Assembly: GCA_934045905.1 (NCBI GenBank)
Contig: OW203762.1
Coordinates: 5,828,001 to 5,892,000, forward strand
Source: Leuctra nigra
Lineage: Eukaryota > Arthropoda > Insecta > Plecoptera > Leuctridae
Length of the DNA stretch: 64,000 bases
Direction of reading: 5' to 3'
The translations under genes and the position numbers were made by a program. Shown here one piece after another: positions 1-12,600 of the stretch. Positions within the stretch are counted from its first letter, which is position 1. Each line of letters starts with the position of its first letter. The notes under the pieces were generated by a model, which did no database searches, had not been told where the DNA came from, and was given only the letters and a program-made list of their open reading frames with translations.

Positions 1-690
1 CACGTGACGTGAACTTACCAATAGGATGCTATAAATATTAGCTATAAATCATATTTATCAGATGAATATTCAACTTGAACATGTGTATGGATAAATAGTG
101 CGTATTATTATTAACTTGTACTTACTTAAATATATTTCTTTCATAAGTAATCACTCTAAATATGAGATTTGGATTGCCGCTGTCAGATTTTGTTATTCCC
201 TATACTTTTATTTTGGTTACTATGGCAACTGCTTTCTGCGCAACTCATGAGTGTCAATTGTGAACCAACCAACATCAAACCAAACAGTTGCGTGTGATAG
301 GCGGTTGCCTCCTTTTGCAACAAAAGTTTCCATACGACAGTTCCAACCACGGGTTGCAACTCAGTGTGATACCCACTTAATATGTGTACAGAAGTCACAT
401 GATGGTGCGCAGACTAAATCTCAGAGTCTGGAGATATTCATTTTGCCAGAGCTTCATAAATGTCAGCAATGCAGTTCGCATCGCAGTAGTCAGATTCAAA
501 GATTGAAAACTCGAGCATCATTTGAAAATGAAGGATTTTCAAGAATTAAAAAAAGTATACAAAAAATACTAATAGAAATGTTATCAAAAAATAAAACTTT
601 TTACAACTTTGCGAATAATATTCTTTGAAAATACCATAATATTAATATCCAAGGGTTAAAAAATTAAATCGTACATGTTTCTTTCATGAA
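1..690. other. AT-rich sequence, no feature recognised
   Basis: No gene, repeat end or RNA could be supported here. The open frames in this stretch lack family motifs and splice context, so I treat them as chance. Confidence 0.5.
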
Positions 691-694
691 AAGA

Positions 695-862
695 AGGAAC
701 CTTAAAGAACCTTAAAAAACCTTTAAGAAATAATTGATTTTAAAGGTTCGGGTTCCGGTTCCGGTTTTGGGGAAAAATGTATAACGGTTCCGGTTCCAAA
801 ATTATAAAGGTTCATACCGGTTCTAGGTTCCGGTTCGGGTCCCTGCCCCTATGCATACCTAC
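695..862. repeat. GGTTCC-rich degenerate repeat, probable hAT-type end
   Basis: A stretch of iterated GGTTCCGGTTCC words finishes with CGGGTCCCTGCCCCTATG. Read on the minus strand this begins CAGGGGCAGGGACCCG, which resembles a hAT terminal repeat. No matching left end or 8-bp duplication was found, so the element is broken or its other end has decayed. Confidence 0.4.
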
Positions 863-1459
863 AAATATCAATATTTTAGGCAAGTTACGTCTGTGTACGA
901 CTGGTAGTCGCGATAGGCGGGAAGTTTTATCAGGACAGAGAAACTAATAAGTGGGTTCAGCGATGTCAGGGCAGGGGAACATAATTGCTTAGGTAAACAA
1001 TGGTGGGTTTGGTGGGGAGGGGAGCGTGATGCGAGGGCGTAATGCGAGGGGCCCCCCAATATAATGCGGTTCCGGGGCGCATAGACCCGGGAAAATTTTG
1101 AATTTCAATACCAAATTTGGGGCCTTTCTACGCGATTTGTACATAATAAGCCAATTTTTACCTCTTTGACAAATCAGTGGGCTGACGGCGTCCACCCTGA
1201 AAAAAGAGTGAGGGGACGCGTCCGCCCTCAAATTAACCACTGTATAGAGGTGCATACACTAAATAACTATTTTGCAGCTGTGCAATTTGCTAAAGAAGAT
1301 CAATGGGATGATTTATGACTAATGATGGAAAGTGTTAAGTGACCGGTCAAATTCCTTTTTTAGGAAAAGTTACGAGATATAAAATTATAATTTGTTGGAA
1401 AAAGAACTTAGGACAAGGTTGACAGAAATTATTTGTTTGAGGAGAAACGTGGTGATACT

Positions 1460-1965
1460 GTTTCAGTTTCAGTTTCAGTTTATTATCCATTTTTACAGAG
1501 TGGTTACAATATGTAGATCACAAAGTATTGACCCAGAAGCCGTTACGCTTTATTAGGGCATGTGGAATATCTAATGATAATAAATAATAATAATATTAAG
1601 AACAATTATAATAATTATAGTAGAAGAAGACAATGTTTAAAAATAATAAACTAGGTTGTTGGTTACAGTATGATAATTGATAATTGTATACCATTATAAT
1701 TAAAGATTATTAATACCTACTATGTTATCAGTAACACATGACATCAAAATGACACAAGGATTATGCACAACTTAGTTCCACTGTCTTCCGAAATAACGCA
1801 GGATAAGGCAAAACTTATTTTTTACTTTCTTCTAAATACTCGTCTATGGAATAGTATGCTTTATTTATAAGGTACTGCTTGAGTTGATGTTTGAAACTAC
1901 CATATTCATCAATTCCCTTGAGCTTGTTAGGTAGTGCGTTGTACAGTGCTGTGTCCGTGAGTTCT
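1460..1965 (-). mobile_element. 3' fragment of a CR1-like LINE
   Basis: On the minus strand, about 1950 to 1815 encodes the last 45 or so residues of a LINE ORF2 (FKHQLKQYLINKAYYSIDEY, then a short acidic end and a stop at 1817-1815). This lines up with the ORF2 C-terminus of the intact element at 26415-29291 (FKLSLKAYLLKKCFYSVDEF). A 3' UTR follows and ends in a (TGAAAC)n tail at 1482-1460, the short-repeat tail expected of CR1-like elements. The 5' part is missing, the usual outcome of incomplete reverse transcription. Confidence 0.75.
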
Positions 1966-2151
1966 CATTAAACATACCTAACTATAAAAACAGTAAATTC
2001 TCCGAATTCTATGAGTCCCCATGAGAGAAGAGCTCCAATTTTTCCTTACAATAAACCAGGGGTCGGCAACCTTTTTTGGTGAAGGAGCGAATTTCCCAAA
2101 AATTAATACATTATATTATAATGGGAGCCACAGTAGAGGCTGTTAAATATA

Positions 2152-3273
2152 CTAGAAAAACGCTCAGTGAAACGCGTTGATGAGCGAGCACAGAACATGC
2201 AACATCCCCATTGTCACGATGCACGACACGGCACAAGACGATTTTCTCTGCAATTTTTCAATCTCCATAATACTCTGGATGAATAACAGATCCATTGTGT
2301 CGTGAAGTCTTACCTCCATACTTTCTCCAGAAATCTCTTGTGACATCCCATACTAAACTCGTAAAATTACAATAATGCTTGACTGATTGGGCTTACAATA
2401 TGTAAAATTTAATATTAAGTTGGTCTTGATCACCATGCAAAATTTGAACTTAATGTGAACATTTTTATTGTCGACCAATCAGAAGACATTATTTAAACTT
2501 AAACCAATTAGAGGATTTGGCCTCCGTACTGCATCCGATTTTATGCGCTAGCTCAAAAATACTTTCATTTTAATAGCATTGTGGATAGCTTGGCTGCTCT
2601 ACAGGCCTTGCCTTGGAGCAGAAGCTTAAAGAAGGCAGGGATGACAATTTAGTATACATTTTTCAAGATTATGGAATAAAATTTCCTTAAAATGACAAAA
2701 CTTTTGAAAATAATGACAGATTGGACTGAAAATTGGCAAAAATACCTAAAATGTTGGTACCAATGACCACGCGAAGTTTTAAGTTGATCGGTCAATCTGT
2801 TCTAGTTTAAATGTCAAAAATCACATGAAAAATGGTTTTAAATTTGAACCAATAGGAGGATTTGGCTGAAACTTTTTATGATTGGGTACAATGTTGGTTG
2901 CAATGGTTTTGCTCAATTTCAAATTGATCGACGCAACCAATCGAAAGATAATTTTTTTTAAATTTGAACCAATCACGGGAGCCCATTCAAAAACGATCCC
3001 AGGGACCGCATAGAGTACGTTAGTATGTGTACAAAATTTCAGATCGATTGCTTGAGCGGTTTGACCTGGGTCCTGATTCTATAACTCCATTGCGACCGCT
3101 TAGCAATTATTTCAATGTTAATCCTTATGGAAGAAATTGCTAAGCGGTCGCAATGGAGTTATAGAATCCCACCTCTGGGCTGTGACCACAAAAAAAAAAA
3201 AATCAAACAAAAAAAAAACACACAGAGAAAGTGCCATAAGAGTACCGTGGTGACGCTCGCTACGCTCGCTCAA
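2152..3273 (-). mobile_element. Helitron-like element, CGCTCGCTC family, copy i
   Basis: Read on the minus strand it begins TTGAGCGAGCG near 3273 and ends with CAACGCGTT, GAGCGTTTTTCTAG at 2152, with a T following CTAG. The same two ends recur at 14939-15740, 40321-41128 and, in the other orientation, 54373-55497. Next to the ends is a subterminal inverted repeat (TGAGCGAGC / GCTCGCTCA), and AACGC...GCGTT can form a hairpin before CTAG. The body holds diverged blocks about lowered 'AACCAATxxGAGGATTT' and 'AAAATTTCAGATCGATTG'. It lies inside the hAT element and is younger than it. Confidence 0.65.
3075..3168. repeat. 33-bp perfect inverted repeat (hairpin)
   Basis: Arms at 3075-3107 and 3136-3168 are perfect complements over 33 bp (core TTGCGACCGCTTAGCAAT), with a 28-nt loop. 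It sits within the Helitron-like copy at 2152-3273. The clean pairing suggests a small foldback insertion or a recent inverted duplication. Confidence 0.85.
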
Positions 3274-3334
3274 ATATACCTAGGTACCGAAAATAATACA
3301 TTGAAATACTAGTTTATTTTGATAATTTGACGAA

Positions 3335-3560
3335 GCTCCCCTTTTGTTGCCCCGCAGGGCGTTTTTTTAGAATTTCAACAATTTAAAAGTGATTCTGGGA
3401 CTCTAAAATGTTCAAATTGAATCAATAACCTTCCAATTGTTGCCCCACAGGGTGTTTTTATTTAGCATTTCTACAATTTAAAAGTACTTTTAAATGAACA
3501 AACTGAATCACATAACCTTCCAAATGTTGCCCCGCAGGGCGTTTTTTAATAGAATTTTCG
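3335..3560. repeat. Short tandem repeat with GTTGCCCCGCAGGGCG core
   Basis: Three units spaced about 90 bp apart each carry GTTGCCCC(G/A)CAGGG(C/T)G followed by a T-run and a CAATTTAAAAGT-type segment. They lie in the right part of the hAT element. Confidence 0.75.
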
Positions 3561-3640
3561 ATTCCAGATCTTTATTTAAATTATAAAAAGCCATTCAAGA
3601 ACCACCATGGAGCCACAGGTTGCCGATCCCTGCAATAAAC

Positions 3641-4439
3641 TATAATTAAAATCTTGCTACTTAGCAAGAGGAATTAGCTATTATCGTAAGTCAATTGACC
3701 AGTTAATTGAGTTAATTAATATCCCTCAATAAAACAGAGCTATAACAGTTTACAGTTTTCACAAAATGTGAGTTCATGACTATTTGCAGAAAACTTGCAG
3801 AAGACTTTTTTCCAGTACTGGAGTGCTACCTATACCACACATAATCTCAAGGCTGTTTAAATGTGTTAGGAGGAGGGTGCACATTAATAACACAAGTATG
3901 GTGTATAGTATATAAATATAATTTTATTGCTTCATAAGTGTAATGTCATTGGTAACCCAAGGCATGGTAGCACTACAATGTACAGATATGTGGTGCTCGA
4001 CATTAAAGAAGTGATTCATAATAATAGATTAGATTCTCGTCAACTTTCATCTACAATGTTAATATTAATTTACATGTGCACATGTTACTTCGCTAACATT
4101 TGATAGAGTAGGTACTGAATAAAGAGTAAACAGTTTATTCATAGAACAGAATAATTTGTCGATTTACAGTTAACACAATGAACTGAGGCTTTGCTTTTAC
4201 TGATGCATGAAGCATGCATAGATTTGTCAAGAATAGGTAGGTACATAGTTACATTAGCAACAAACAAAATGCATCATTGGCAAGATTACATAAATGAATT
4301 AAGACAGCTTTGCTGCAATTGCAATGTTTACCAGTTTACTTTAACTTGTTAATGGTAATTTGTTCAAGAAGTTCCTCGATTGAAGACTATCAACATACAC
4401 CTAATTAAAATATAATGTACAATCTATATTCCATATCTG
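3641..4439. other. AT-rich intergenic sequence, nothing recognised
   Basis: No gene signal or repeat terminus was found in this stretch. Confidence 0.5.
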
Positions 4440-4634
4440 AAGGCCGATTCACACGGCCGTTCCAAACTTCACAAGTTTTTCCAAGTTCCGAATCGCCGTT
4501 CCTAAAACTTCTGTGTAAACTAAGAAAACAAATGAAATGGAAGATTGAATTCGAAGCTTTGTACTTTCAACAAGGCTCTAAATAGAACGGCGGTTCGGAA
4601 CTTTGAAGTGGAACAGCCGTGTGAATCGACCATT
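4440..4634. mobile_element. Short TIR element (MITE)
   Basis: The left end AGGCCGATTCACACGGCCGT is the imperfect inverse of the right end near 4634 (ATGGTCGATTCACACGGC when inverted). A diverged half copy starting GGTTGATTCACACGG lies at about 18012. No clear target duplication was seen, so the superfamily is open; the end sequence is reminiscent of Harbinger-type MITEs. Confidence 0.65.
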
Positions 4635-4639
4635 ATGTG

Positions 4640-6499
4640 TGTGATCACAGAGTATTTGCACAGTTGCCAAGATTCATGAAGTACGTTTCCAGTCGCGACA
4701 GGAGGTAAATCTTGTGACAATATTTCCTAAATATCATCATAACTATTGTTGAACCACTGAAATGATTAAAAATTTCGAAAATAGGTCTAACTTAGAATCA
4801 TAATTTTTGTGCACAAACTTAATGTAAAGATATCACCTTTCCACCTCTGCAACGAGTTAAATTACACACATTTTGAATAGTTGTTCGTCACAAGATAATC
4901 TTTAATTTTATTACTCATTTTTAATAACATAAATACTGGGTAGTTTTGTGACGATATTTAGGGAATATTATACAATAACTTATCTGCTGGTCTTGATTTA
5001 CTACAATAACTATCTAAAGAGAGCACTGATCACAATCATCACCCGACTCCCTACAGGGTTCATTTCTAATTAAAATAACCAGTAGCACGTAGCTAAGGCA
5101 CTATAAAATATATAAGATATCTTTGGATGAAGTTACGATGTTGTACAATATAATACGCGAGAGGAGCAGAATAAACCGGTGGTATTGCACTGAGAGCCCT
5201 TGGGGGTGGGGGGGGGGGGAGGGGAAGTTATTGTCGAAATGTTACTAAATGCGGTTCGTTCCGTGCACATACTCAGTTGTTTCCATAGCCTGATGATGGT
5301 TCATTTAAGTCAGACGAAAACTTATTTTAATTGAATAATTCCACAGAACGACTCACTTTGTAACATTTATACTACATATGGGTTCATATGTACATACATA
5401 TGGGTACATATGGGTACATACTACATATGGGGAAGATGAAGAAATATCAACCGGTCCGGCTAGCCGATTGAGAAATTTATAGCCTTAGTATGTCTGGTTA
5501 GGCAGTGAATGTAATTATGTAATGTAATTTATGAATTGTCTTACCCCCTGACCCAAATAATATTTGGAACCAGGGTTTGGAAATAAAAAAAAAAAAAAAA
5601 TGGGTTCTGAAAGCTTTCACAATAATATAGTTATTGTCATTGAAAACAAAATTATGAACTACACACTGCTGTAGTCCTGAAATACCTAAGTGTATGTGCA
5701 TTTCATAAAAAATTGTCATCGATTTGAATACTATATTATGTGAACGTCCTAGAAAACTAAGAATAAACGAAACTTCGAAAGCATGGATAGAAATTGCCCC
5801 ATGAAACGCCAATTTCAAATGCCACTTATGCAAACAGGTAATTCAAGTCACCTCCCTTCAAGAAGAAGATTCCTGGATACACAACTGGGCTTATGGTTGC
5901 TCCTTTTTCAGAGGCTTGGGGAAGGTAATGTGACATGCTGATTAGTCTTCACACTTCATACTTATAAAAGCAAGAAGTAACGCACATAAAGCAAACTAAA
6001 CTATATAAAGCCACACTCTCTATTACCAAAGGTCGTAATGCACTCCAGAGTGTAGTACTATTTAGTAAAGTGAGCTCGGAATGTTCGTTAATTCACGACT
6101 TATTAAAATACTGTGTGAAGAAAAAAACTTATAGAATTTTTTTGAAGAATCTAGGGGCCCATTACATAAATGCACAGTGCACGGAACATATTTCACATAC
6201 ATAGGATTAGGCGAGGATACTGCAAGTGCAATGCCTTTCAATTCTTTACTTATAATACGAATGATCGGAGAGAATCAACCACACTTTTCGAAATATTCTA
6301 TTGGCAAGATGGCAATTCTCAAAACTAATTGCTGTCAAAATAAGTTTAACCATTGGGTATCAGCGAGAAGTTTGAAGTACCGCCACCTCATCCTGTATAA
6401 TGATCAGTATGGTCCATGCACTGTGCTTAGCGTTACACGTGAAATGAATATAAAGCGTGGTGACACGTATGAGATTCCCTCCTCCAACTGCGCAGGTGA
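4640..6499. other. TMEM127 downstream region, no gene found
   Basis: This lies 3' of the TMEM127 stop codon and presumably contains its 3' UTR, but I saw no convincing minus-strand AATAAA close to the stop. A G-run sits at 5206-5219 and a short array of ATATGGGTACAT words at 5378-5428. Nothing else is supported. Confidence 0.45.
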
Positions 6500-6675
6500 T
6501 CAGGGGCTGTAGGGCGGCGGAGGAATGCTCTCGAGCGGAGTGTCGCGAGGCCGGGGACCCACGGAGAACGTCTCCAGGCCGTCCCAATCCTGCATGAGCT
6601 GCTGCCGCTGCGTGTCCGCAGCGGAGGGGTGCGGCTGAAGCAGGCTGCTGGCCGTCGCCAACAGAGCGACCACAC
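6500..6675 (-). CDS. TMEM127: TMEM127 coding exon 4 with stop
   Basis: The acceptor TTGGTTTCAG precedes 6675 and the stop is at 6502-6500. It completes the fourth helix (GVVALLATASSLL) and gives the cytoplasmic tail ending SIPPPPYSP, a PPxY-type site comparable to the PPPAYTP of vertebrate TMEM127. The exon is GC-rich against an AT-rich background. Confidence 0.88.
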
Positions 6676-9600
6676 CTGAAACCAAGCGGCAGATGACATT
6701 GTTAGGCGCGATTCTACCACAAACAAATAAGTCAAATAAGTCAAATATTTCATCCATTTTAGATGTGAATTTTTAATGGAATCATGTGTTGACTTTTGAA
6801 TTGAAACATAATGTTCAACTTTAATTAATAGGGAGTTAGAATTAAAGAGTTTCAAAAATTCCATTTTGCAAAGAAAAGGAATTTCTAGAAAACTGTTTCT
6901 CCTTGGAAATAGGTACCTACCTACTGCACTTCTCAAAGGAAATAAGTCCAAAGCATTCGATAAATCATTCACGAACATGTGTAAAAGTATGTGTATCAGT
7001 AATCTAAGTGACGTCCTTCCGAATTAAATAGTATTAAATCTGCCATGTAAGTTTATTATTTTGTTTAGTCTGACGTCAAGCGGCCGTGAATCCGTATGAA
7101 ATCTACTCGAATGATATCGAAAATAGGTCCCATGTTGAAGTAGAAAGCTTTGCACATGCCCTGAAAAACTGATGCTGTATCAGTAGGTACTACAGCATCA
7201 GTTTTTCAGTGAAATGTAGTAGGTACCAATGGCATGTGCAAAGCTAACTATTTCAACATGGGACCTATTTTCGATATCATTCCAGACAAATTCCATACGG
7301 ATTCTCGGCCGCCTGACGTCAGACTAAACAAAATAATAAACTGACATGGCAGATTTAATACTATTTAATTCGGAAGGATGTCAGTGTCACTTTGACGCTC
7401 GATTATACAAGCACTTGAACAATCATGAAAATAGGTGTCAAGAGGGAGCATCTGCTCTTTGGGCAGAAACTATATAAACAATCAGTTTATCATGTAGGCA
7501 CCTACACAAGAAAATTTGCACTAGGAACGCAGTGATTTCAAAGTTAAAAAGTTACTCTTTCCCACAAACCGCCCACGACGTAAAGCCCTATACGACCCAT
7601 AACGTATACAGCGGGCGACGCATTGACCTAGCACTGACATGCCCTATTGGTGTGAAAGCAGCTTAAATAACGTTTAAAATGATGTCAAAATGAGCTGCAA
7701 GAAAAATAAAACTCTGTGATATCGAACATTAGTTCACGATGAATCCTTCTTCCCATATTATGGTGGAACTGACCTGCTGCCGTTATCATGTAACAGCCGT
7801 ACTCGTATGAGACTTGCACGTCGGCTCCGAGCTTCATCCGCTGCACCTCTTCTTCCAGCAGCTTGGTCACATTGTAGCACACGGCTATGATCGCGACCAC
7901 CCACAACACTGCAACATCCACTTTACATCAGTCAGCCACACGGAACACTCAGGAGCTTTCGGTCAAATGTTTTTCACAAAATAGTATTAGGTAATTAATG
8001 ACTAATGAGATATAATGTGACAATAGGTACGACTCTTGAAATTTTATTCTAGTTACCTTTTTGTAAATATCAACACAAATAACAATGACAAACACACTTA
8101 TCACCAGCAAAATTTTAAATTTTAATTCATAAAAATCAAATTCAAATAATAATAATCCATCCCTGGTTCCAATTCAATGGGTCAGGGGGTGGGTGTTCCC
8201 ACCAACACTAGGGCCGCAGGACTCCTGGAAACCGGCTGGCCACGCCTGGCGTTTCCTCCTCTTCTTCCTCCTCTTCTTCTTCCACTTCTAACTGTTCCAC
8301 AAATTCCTTCCACTGTATTCTTTCCTCCCACTGTCTCTCAGCCTCCAACTCACTCCACCTTCCTCCTCTCTCCAGCACATCCTCCTTGATCAGTCCAATC
8401 CACCTGTCTCTTGGTCGTCCCACTCTCCGAGTTCCCACTGTAGCCGCTTCAAACACCAGCCTTGGCACTCTGTCGGTTCCCATCCTCTTCATGTGGCCGA
8501 ACCACCTATGCCTCTCTCTTCCTAGCTTGAACACCAATCTTTCAACCCCAAGCTCTTTTCTTATCTTCCTACTTCGGATCCTATCCATTCTTGTCACCCC
8601 CTTCACACTCCTCAAAAACTTCATCTCAGCTGCCTGTAGCTGATTCATTTCCTTTCCACCTGCTGACCACGTCACTGCCCCGTATGTTAGAATTGGCAGG
8701 AAATACATCTTGTACATAATGATCTTGCAGACTTGTGGAAACTTCTCGTTCCATATCATTGGATATTTTGGCGGGAAAAACGGCAGGCACCGAGAATCAG
8801 GATTGTGATGTCATTTCCAAGTCTCCAACAATGTGTTACCAAGGTGATTTCTTTGTTGCCATGGCAACAAAGCAGATTGTGATGTCCTTGTCAATTTTCC
8901 TGTTTTAAAATTGCAAGAAATATATCCATCTGTGTAAATTAATTCCTTGAAAACTTTTCATCTCACAACAAAAATAATACCATATATGTTGGCAACATTC
9001 TCAGGCAACATCTCATGTTTCATAAAACAAATATTAATTTGAAATCTAATTTTAAGGAGACTTCCCTATTATGTACGTACCAGCTACTTTCACTTGACCA
9101 AAGTAAAAATGGTATTAGAAAGATTGATTAAAAAAGCTGATGATGATTTGGTGGCATCATACAATTTTGCCTCAGCTAATGTGTCATCTAACTCCACATT
9201 AAGTTAAGTTGCAAGTGTAGTATCACACCATTTTGTATACCTTCCTCAGAAAGATGGAGTGAGGATGGTCAGTAGCAGGAGGTGCAGTAGCTCTCAGCCA
9301 AATACAATGGAAGGAATGCAGAAAAAAATACTTTTTTTTTAACGAATTTCACCAAGAGTGGCTTAGGTAATAGGTACTATACTCGATTAGAATACAACCC
9401 CGCCAACCCTCGTAAAAACCACTTGCAAGCTTGTAAATTGCGAGTGAAAATGCTTAGCTTGCGAGTAGAAAATTATATAAATTCACCATTAAAATCCTAC
9501 TGAAGATTGTTAACAATCTGAGATAATAAAGTAGATAAGTATAATTCCATTAGGTAATGGATTTAGATATCATAATATCAATGCCTCCTGGAACATGATT

Positions 9601-12600
9601 AGATATTTTTGTTCAACACTTGTCAGATCAGATGTCACCACCCACCCACTTGAGTTGATGCAACAAGCCACGATTACGAACGGAACTCGGATAATTCCCG
9701 AGTCTAGCGGAAGTGAAGGGTGCCATCAGTGGTGCAATCACATGCTTTGACATGTCTGGACTTGATTCTTCTGTGTGTTCACAACATTGCGTTCTTTGTG
9801 AAGTAAAGTTCTATTATTTCAAGACATTGTGTTCGAGTTTTTTTCGAGACATTGTCTCCTCTGATATAAGGAGTTTTATTAGTTAAAGACATTGTGTCCG
9901 TGTCGATCCGCGCCGCGTATCATTTTTCTTGAGTTTTTTCCTGACATTGTCTCCACTGATGTAAGGATTGTTTCCGCGTCATCCGCGCCGCGTGTGATTT
10001 TACTTGAGTTCTTTTCCGTGACATTGTCCGCTCTGATGTAAGGATTGTTTCCGCGTCGATCCGCGCCGCGTGTGATTTTACTTGAGTTCTTTTCCGTGAC
10101 ATTGTCTCCTCTGATGTAAGGATTGTTTCCGCGTCGATCCGCGCCGCGTGTGATTTTACTTGAGTTCTTTTCCGTGACATTGTCTCCTCTGATGTAAGGA
10201 TTGTTTCCGCGTCGATCCGCGCCGCGTGTGATTTTACTTGAGTTCTTTTCCGTGACATTGTCTCCTCTGATGTAAGGATTGTTTCCGCGTCGATCCGCGC
10301 CGCGTGTGATTTTACTTGAGTTCTTTTCCGTGACATTGTCTCCTCTGATGTAAAGATTGTTTCCGCGTCGATCCGCGCCGCGTGTGATTTTACTTGAGTT
10401 CTTTTCCGTGACATTGTCTCCTCTGATGTAAGGATTGTTTCCGCGTCGATCCGCGCCACGTGTGATTTAACCGAGTTTTTTCCGTGACATTGTCTCCTCT
10501 GATGTAAGGATTGTTTCCGCGTCTATCCGCGCCGCGTGTGATTTTACTTGAGTTCTTTTCCGTGACATTGTCTCCTCTGATGTAAGGAGTTTTGAAGATA
10601 TTGTGCCAGGTTGCGATTTACAGTGTTTTCAAAGATGAAGGAGACCAATATGTTTGCCTTTTTTAAAAAAGGTAGTAGGTACCTAATTCCGATACAAGTG
10701 CTCCGCCTACTCAGAACTTGCGACATGTGGGAGGACATAAGCAAAGTATATTGTAGTAGCGAGTGATAATAGCCATTTGCGAGTGGGAAAGGCAGGGAAT
10801 TTTCCAGGGTTGAATACCACTATGGAAGAAGAGCTCTGATGATTGCATTGATAGTACCTAAAGTCAGCTTAGCCTTGAGAACCGCAAGCCATGAATGGAA
10901 AGTGTACAATGGCGACTTAATTTGTTCAACAATAATATTGTGACAACACTTCTTTTGTAAATTTCGCTTCCATCGTATTGACTGGTGGTTTAATTAAACC
11001 CTGTCACTTTGGCTAAGGGGGGAGCACTCAAGCAAGAATAATCCGTTATTGATACATTTGTAAGTACTTTATCTTATTCGATTTTTATATTTTTGACTGT
11101 GATTAGGAATTCTTTGTTGAACATAAATACAAATCATTTTTTGATTCATGAATTTAAGTGCATAATTGAATTAAAATCCAATAAAATGCTGAGATGAAAA
11201 CAATCAATGTGACAGTTGAACTCATTCAATTACTGTCCGATTTCCACAAATTAAAAAACGATTTCTATCTATGTTCAACAAGGAATTGTTAAATTCAATA
11301 ATAAATATGAAAATCGTGCTTTATAAATAAGTTGCAAAATAATAAGATTCTGATCATTTGCTCCATTGAACACAAACCTCTAATCTTAGCCCAGGTTTGC
11401 AGTAATTTCCTGTCCAGAAGGGAGGGAGCTGGCCAGACAGGTTCCAGGTAGAATCGACAGGAAATTACTCCCAACCTGGGCTACCAAAGCGGAAGTTTGT
11501 GTGCAGAGAAGCAAATGATCCGAATCTTATTATTTTGCAACTTATTTATAAAGCACGATTTTCATATTTATTATTGAATTTAACAATTCCTTGTTGAACA
11601 TAGATAGAAATCGTTTTTTAATTTGTGGAAATCGGACAGTAATTGAATGAGTTCAACTGTCACATTGATTGTTTTCATCTCAGCATTTTATTGGATTTTA
11701 ATTCAATTATGCACTTAAATTCATGAATCAAAAAATGATTTGTATTTATGTTCAACAAAGATTTCCTAATCACAGTCAAAAATATAAAAATCGAATAAGA
11801 TAAAGTACTTACAAATGTATCAATAACGGATTATTCTTGCTTGAGTGCTTCCCCCTTAGCCAAAGTGACAGGGTTTAAACCACCAGTCAATATGATGGAA
11901 GCGAAATTTACAAAAGCAGTGTTGTCACAATATTATTGTTGAACAAATTAAGTCGCCATTGTACACTTTCCATTCATGGCTTGCGTTTCTCAAGGCTACG
12001 CTGACTATAGTACTGTTTTTACTATGGCCACAAGTAACACACATTTTGAAATTGTAATTTCTTTTCTGCAGATGGAAGGAGTTAGTGTAGGGAACATACA
12101 GGCAGATTTAACTACCTAATACATACAATGATCATGAATATCTTGCTGCTGTGATCGTGATGGGTTAACAATTAAACTGGAAATGAAGTTCAAAATTTGA
12201 TACTAACTTTTCCTTTGGCATTTCAAATTATGGTCCTACTGTCTAAGTGGGTGAAAATAATTCTAAATTTTAAGGTGGCTGGATCGATCGATTTTCTGAA
12301 GTATTGGAGAGCTTTAACTAATTTATTAAGTGTGAAAAAATCACGTATATAAATTCTTTTTGCACATAATTTACTTCTGTAATATACTGGGTAGTTCAAA
12401 GAGACAACAATGGTATCTTATCTAATGGTATCGTTATCTTATTATTTAGAGCAGTATTACTGCCCCAAAGAAGTAAGCTTTGAATTGGATACCGATATTG
12501 CCTACGGTACAATATGGCAACATCGTACTTTGGAAATTTGAATTTGTGAGGGATCATGATGGCTGAGCTTGCTGAGCTTACACCTATACCCCTTCTACAC

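Larger units (their letters stand above)
2057..3632. mobile_element. hAT-family non-autonomous element
   Basis: The terminal inverted repeats are CAGGGGTCGGCAACCT on the left and, inverted, CAGGGATCGGCAACCT on the right. They are flanked by a perfect 8-bp duplication, CAATAAAC, at 2049-2056 and 3633-3640. TIR sequence and 8-bp duplication together are diagnostic of hAT. No transposase is encoded. Most of the interior (2152-3273) is a later Helitron-like insertion, and the rest includes a three-unit tandem repeat near the right end. Confidence 0.9.

Noticed and set aside
251..628. 125-codon plus-strand frame
   Set aside because: No family motif, low-complexity end and overlap with an antisense frame; consistent with chance.
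9920..10459. Repetitive 179-residue open frame on the minus strand as a gene
   Set aside because: It follows entirely from a 78-bp tandem unit, has no start context or splice support, and lies inside a TMEM127 intron.
9370..10830. TIR element enclosing the minisatellite (ATTAGAATACAACCC and GGGTTGAATACCAC)
   Set aside because: The inverted match is only about 10 bases and no duplication was found.
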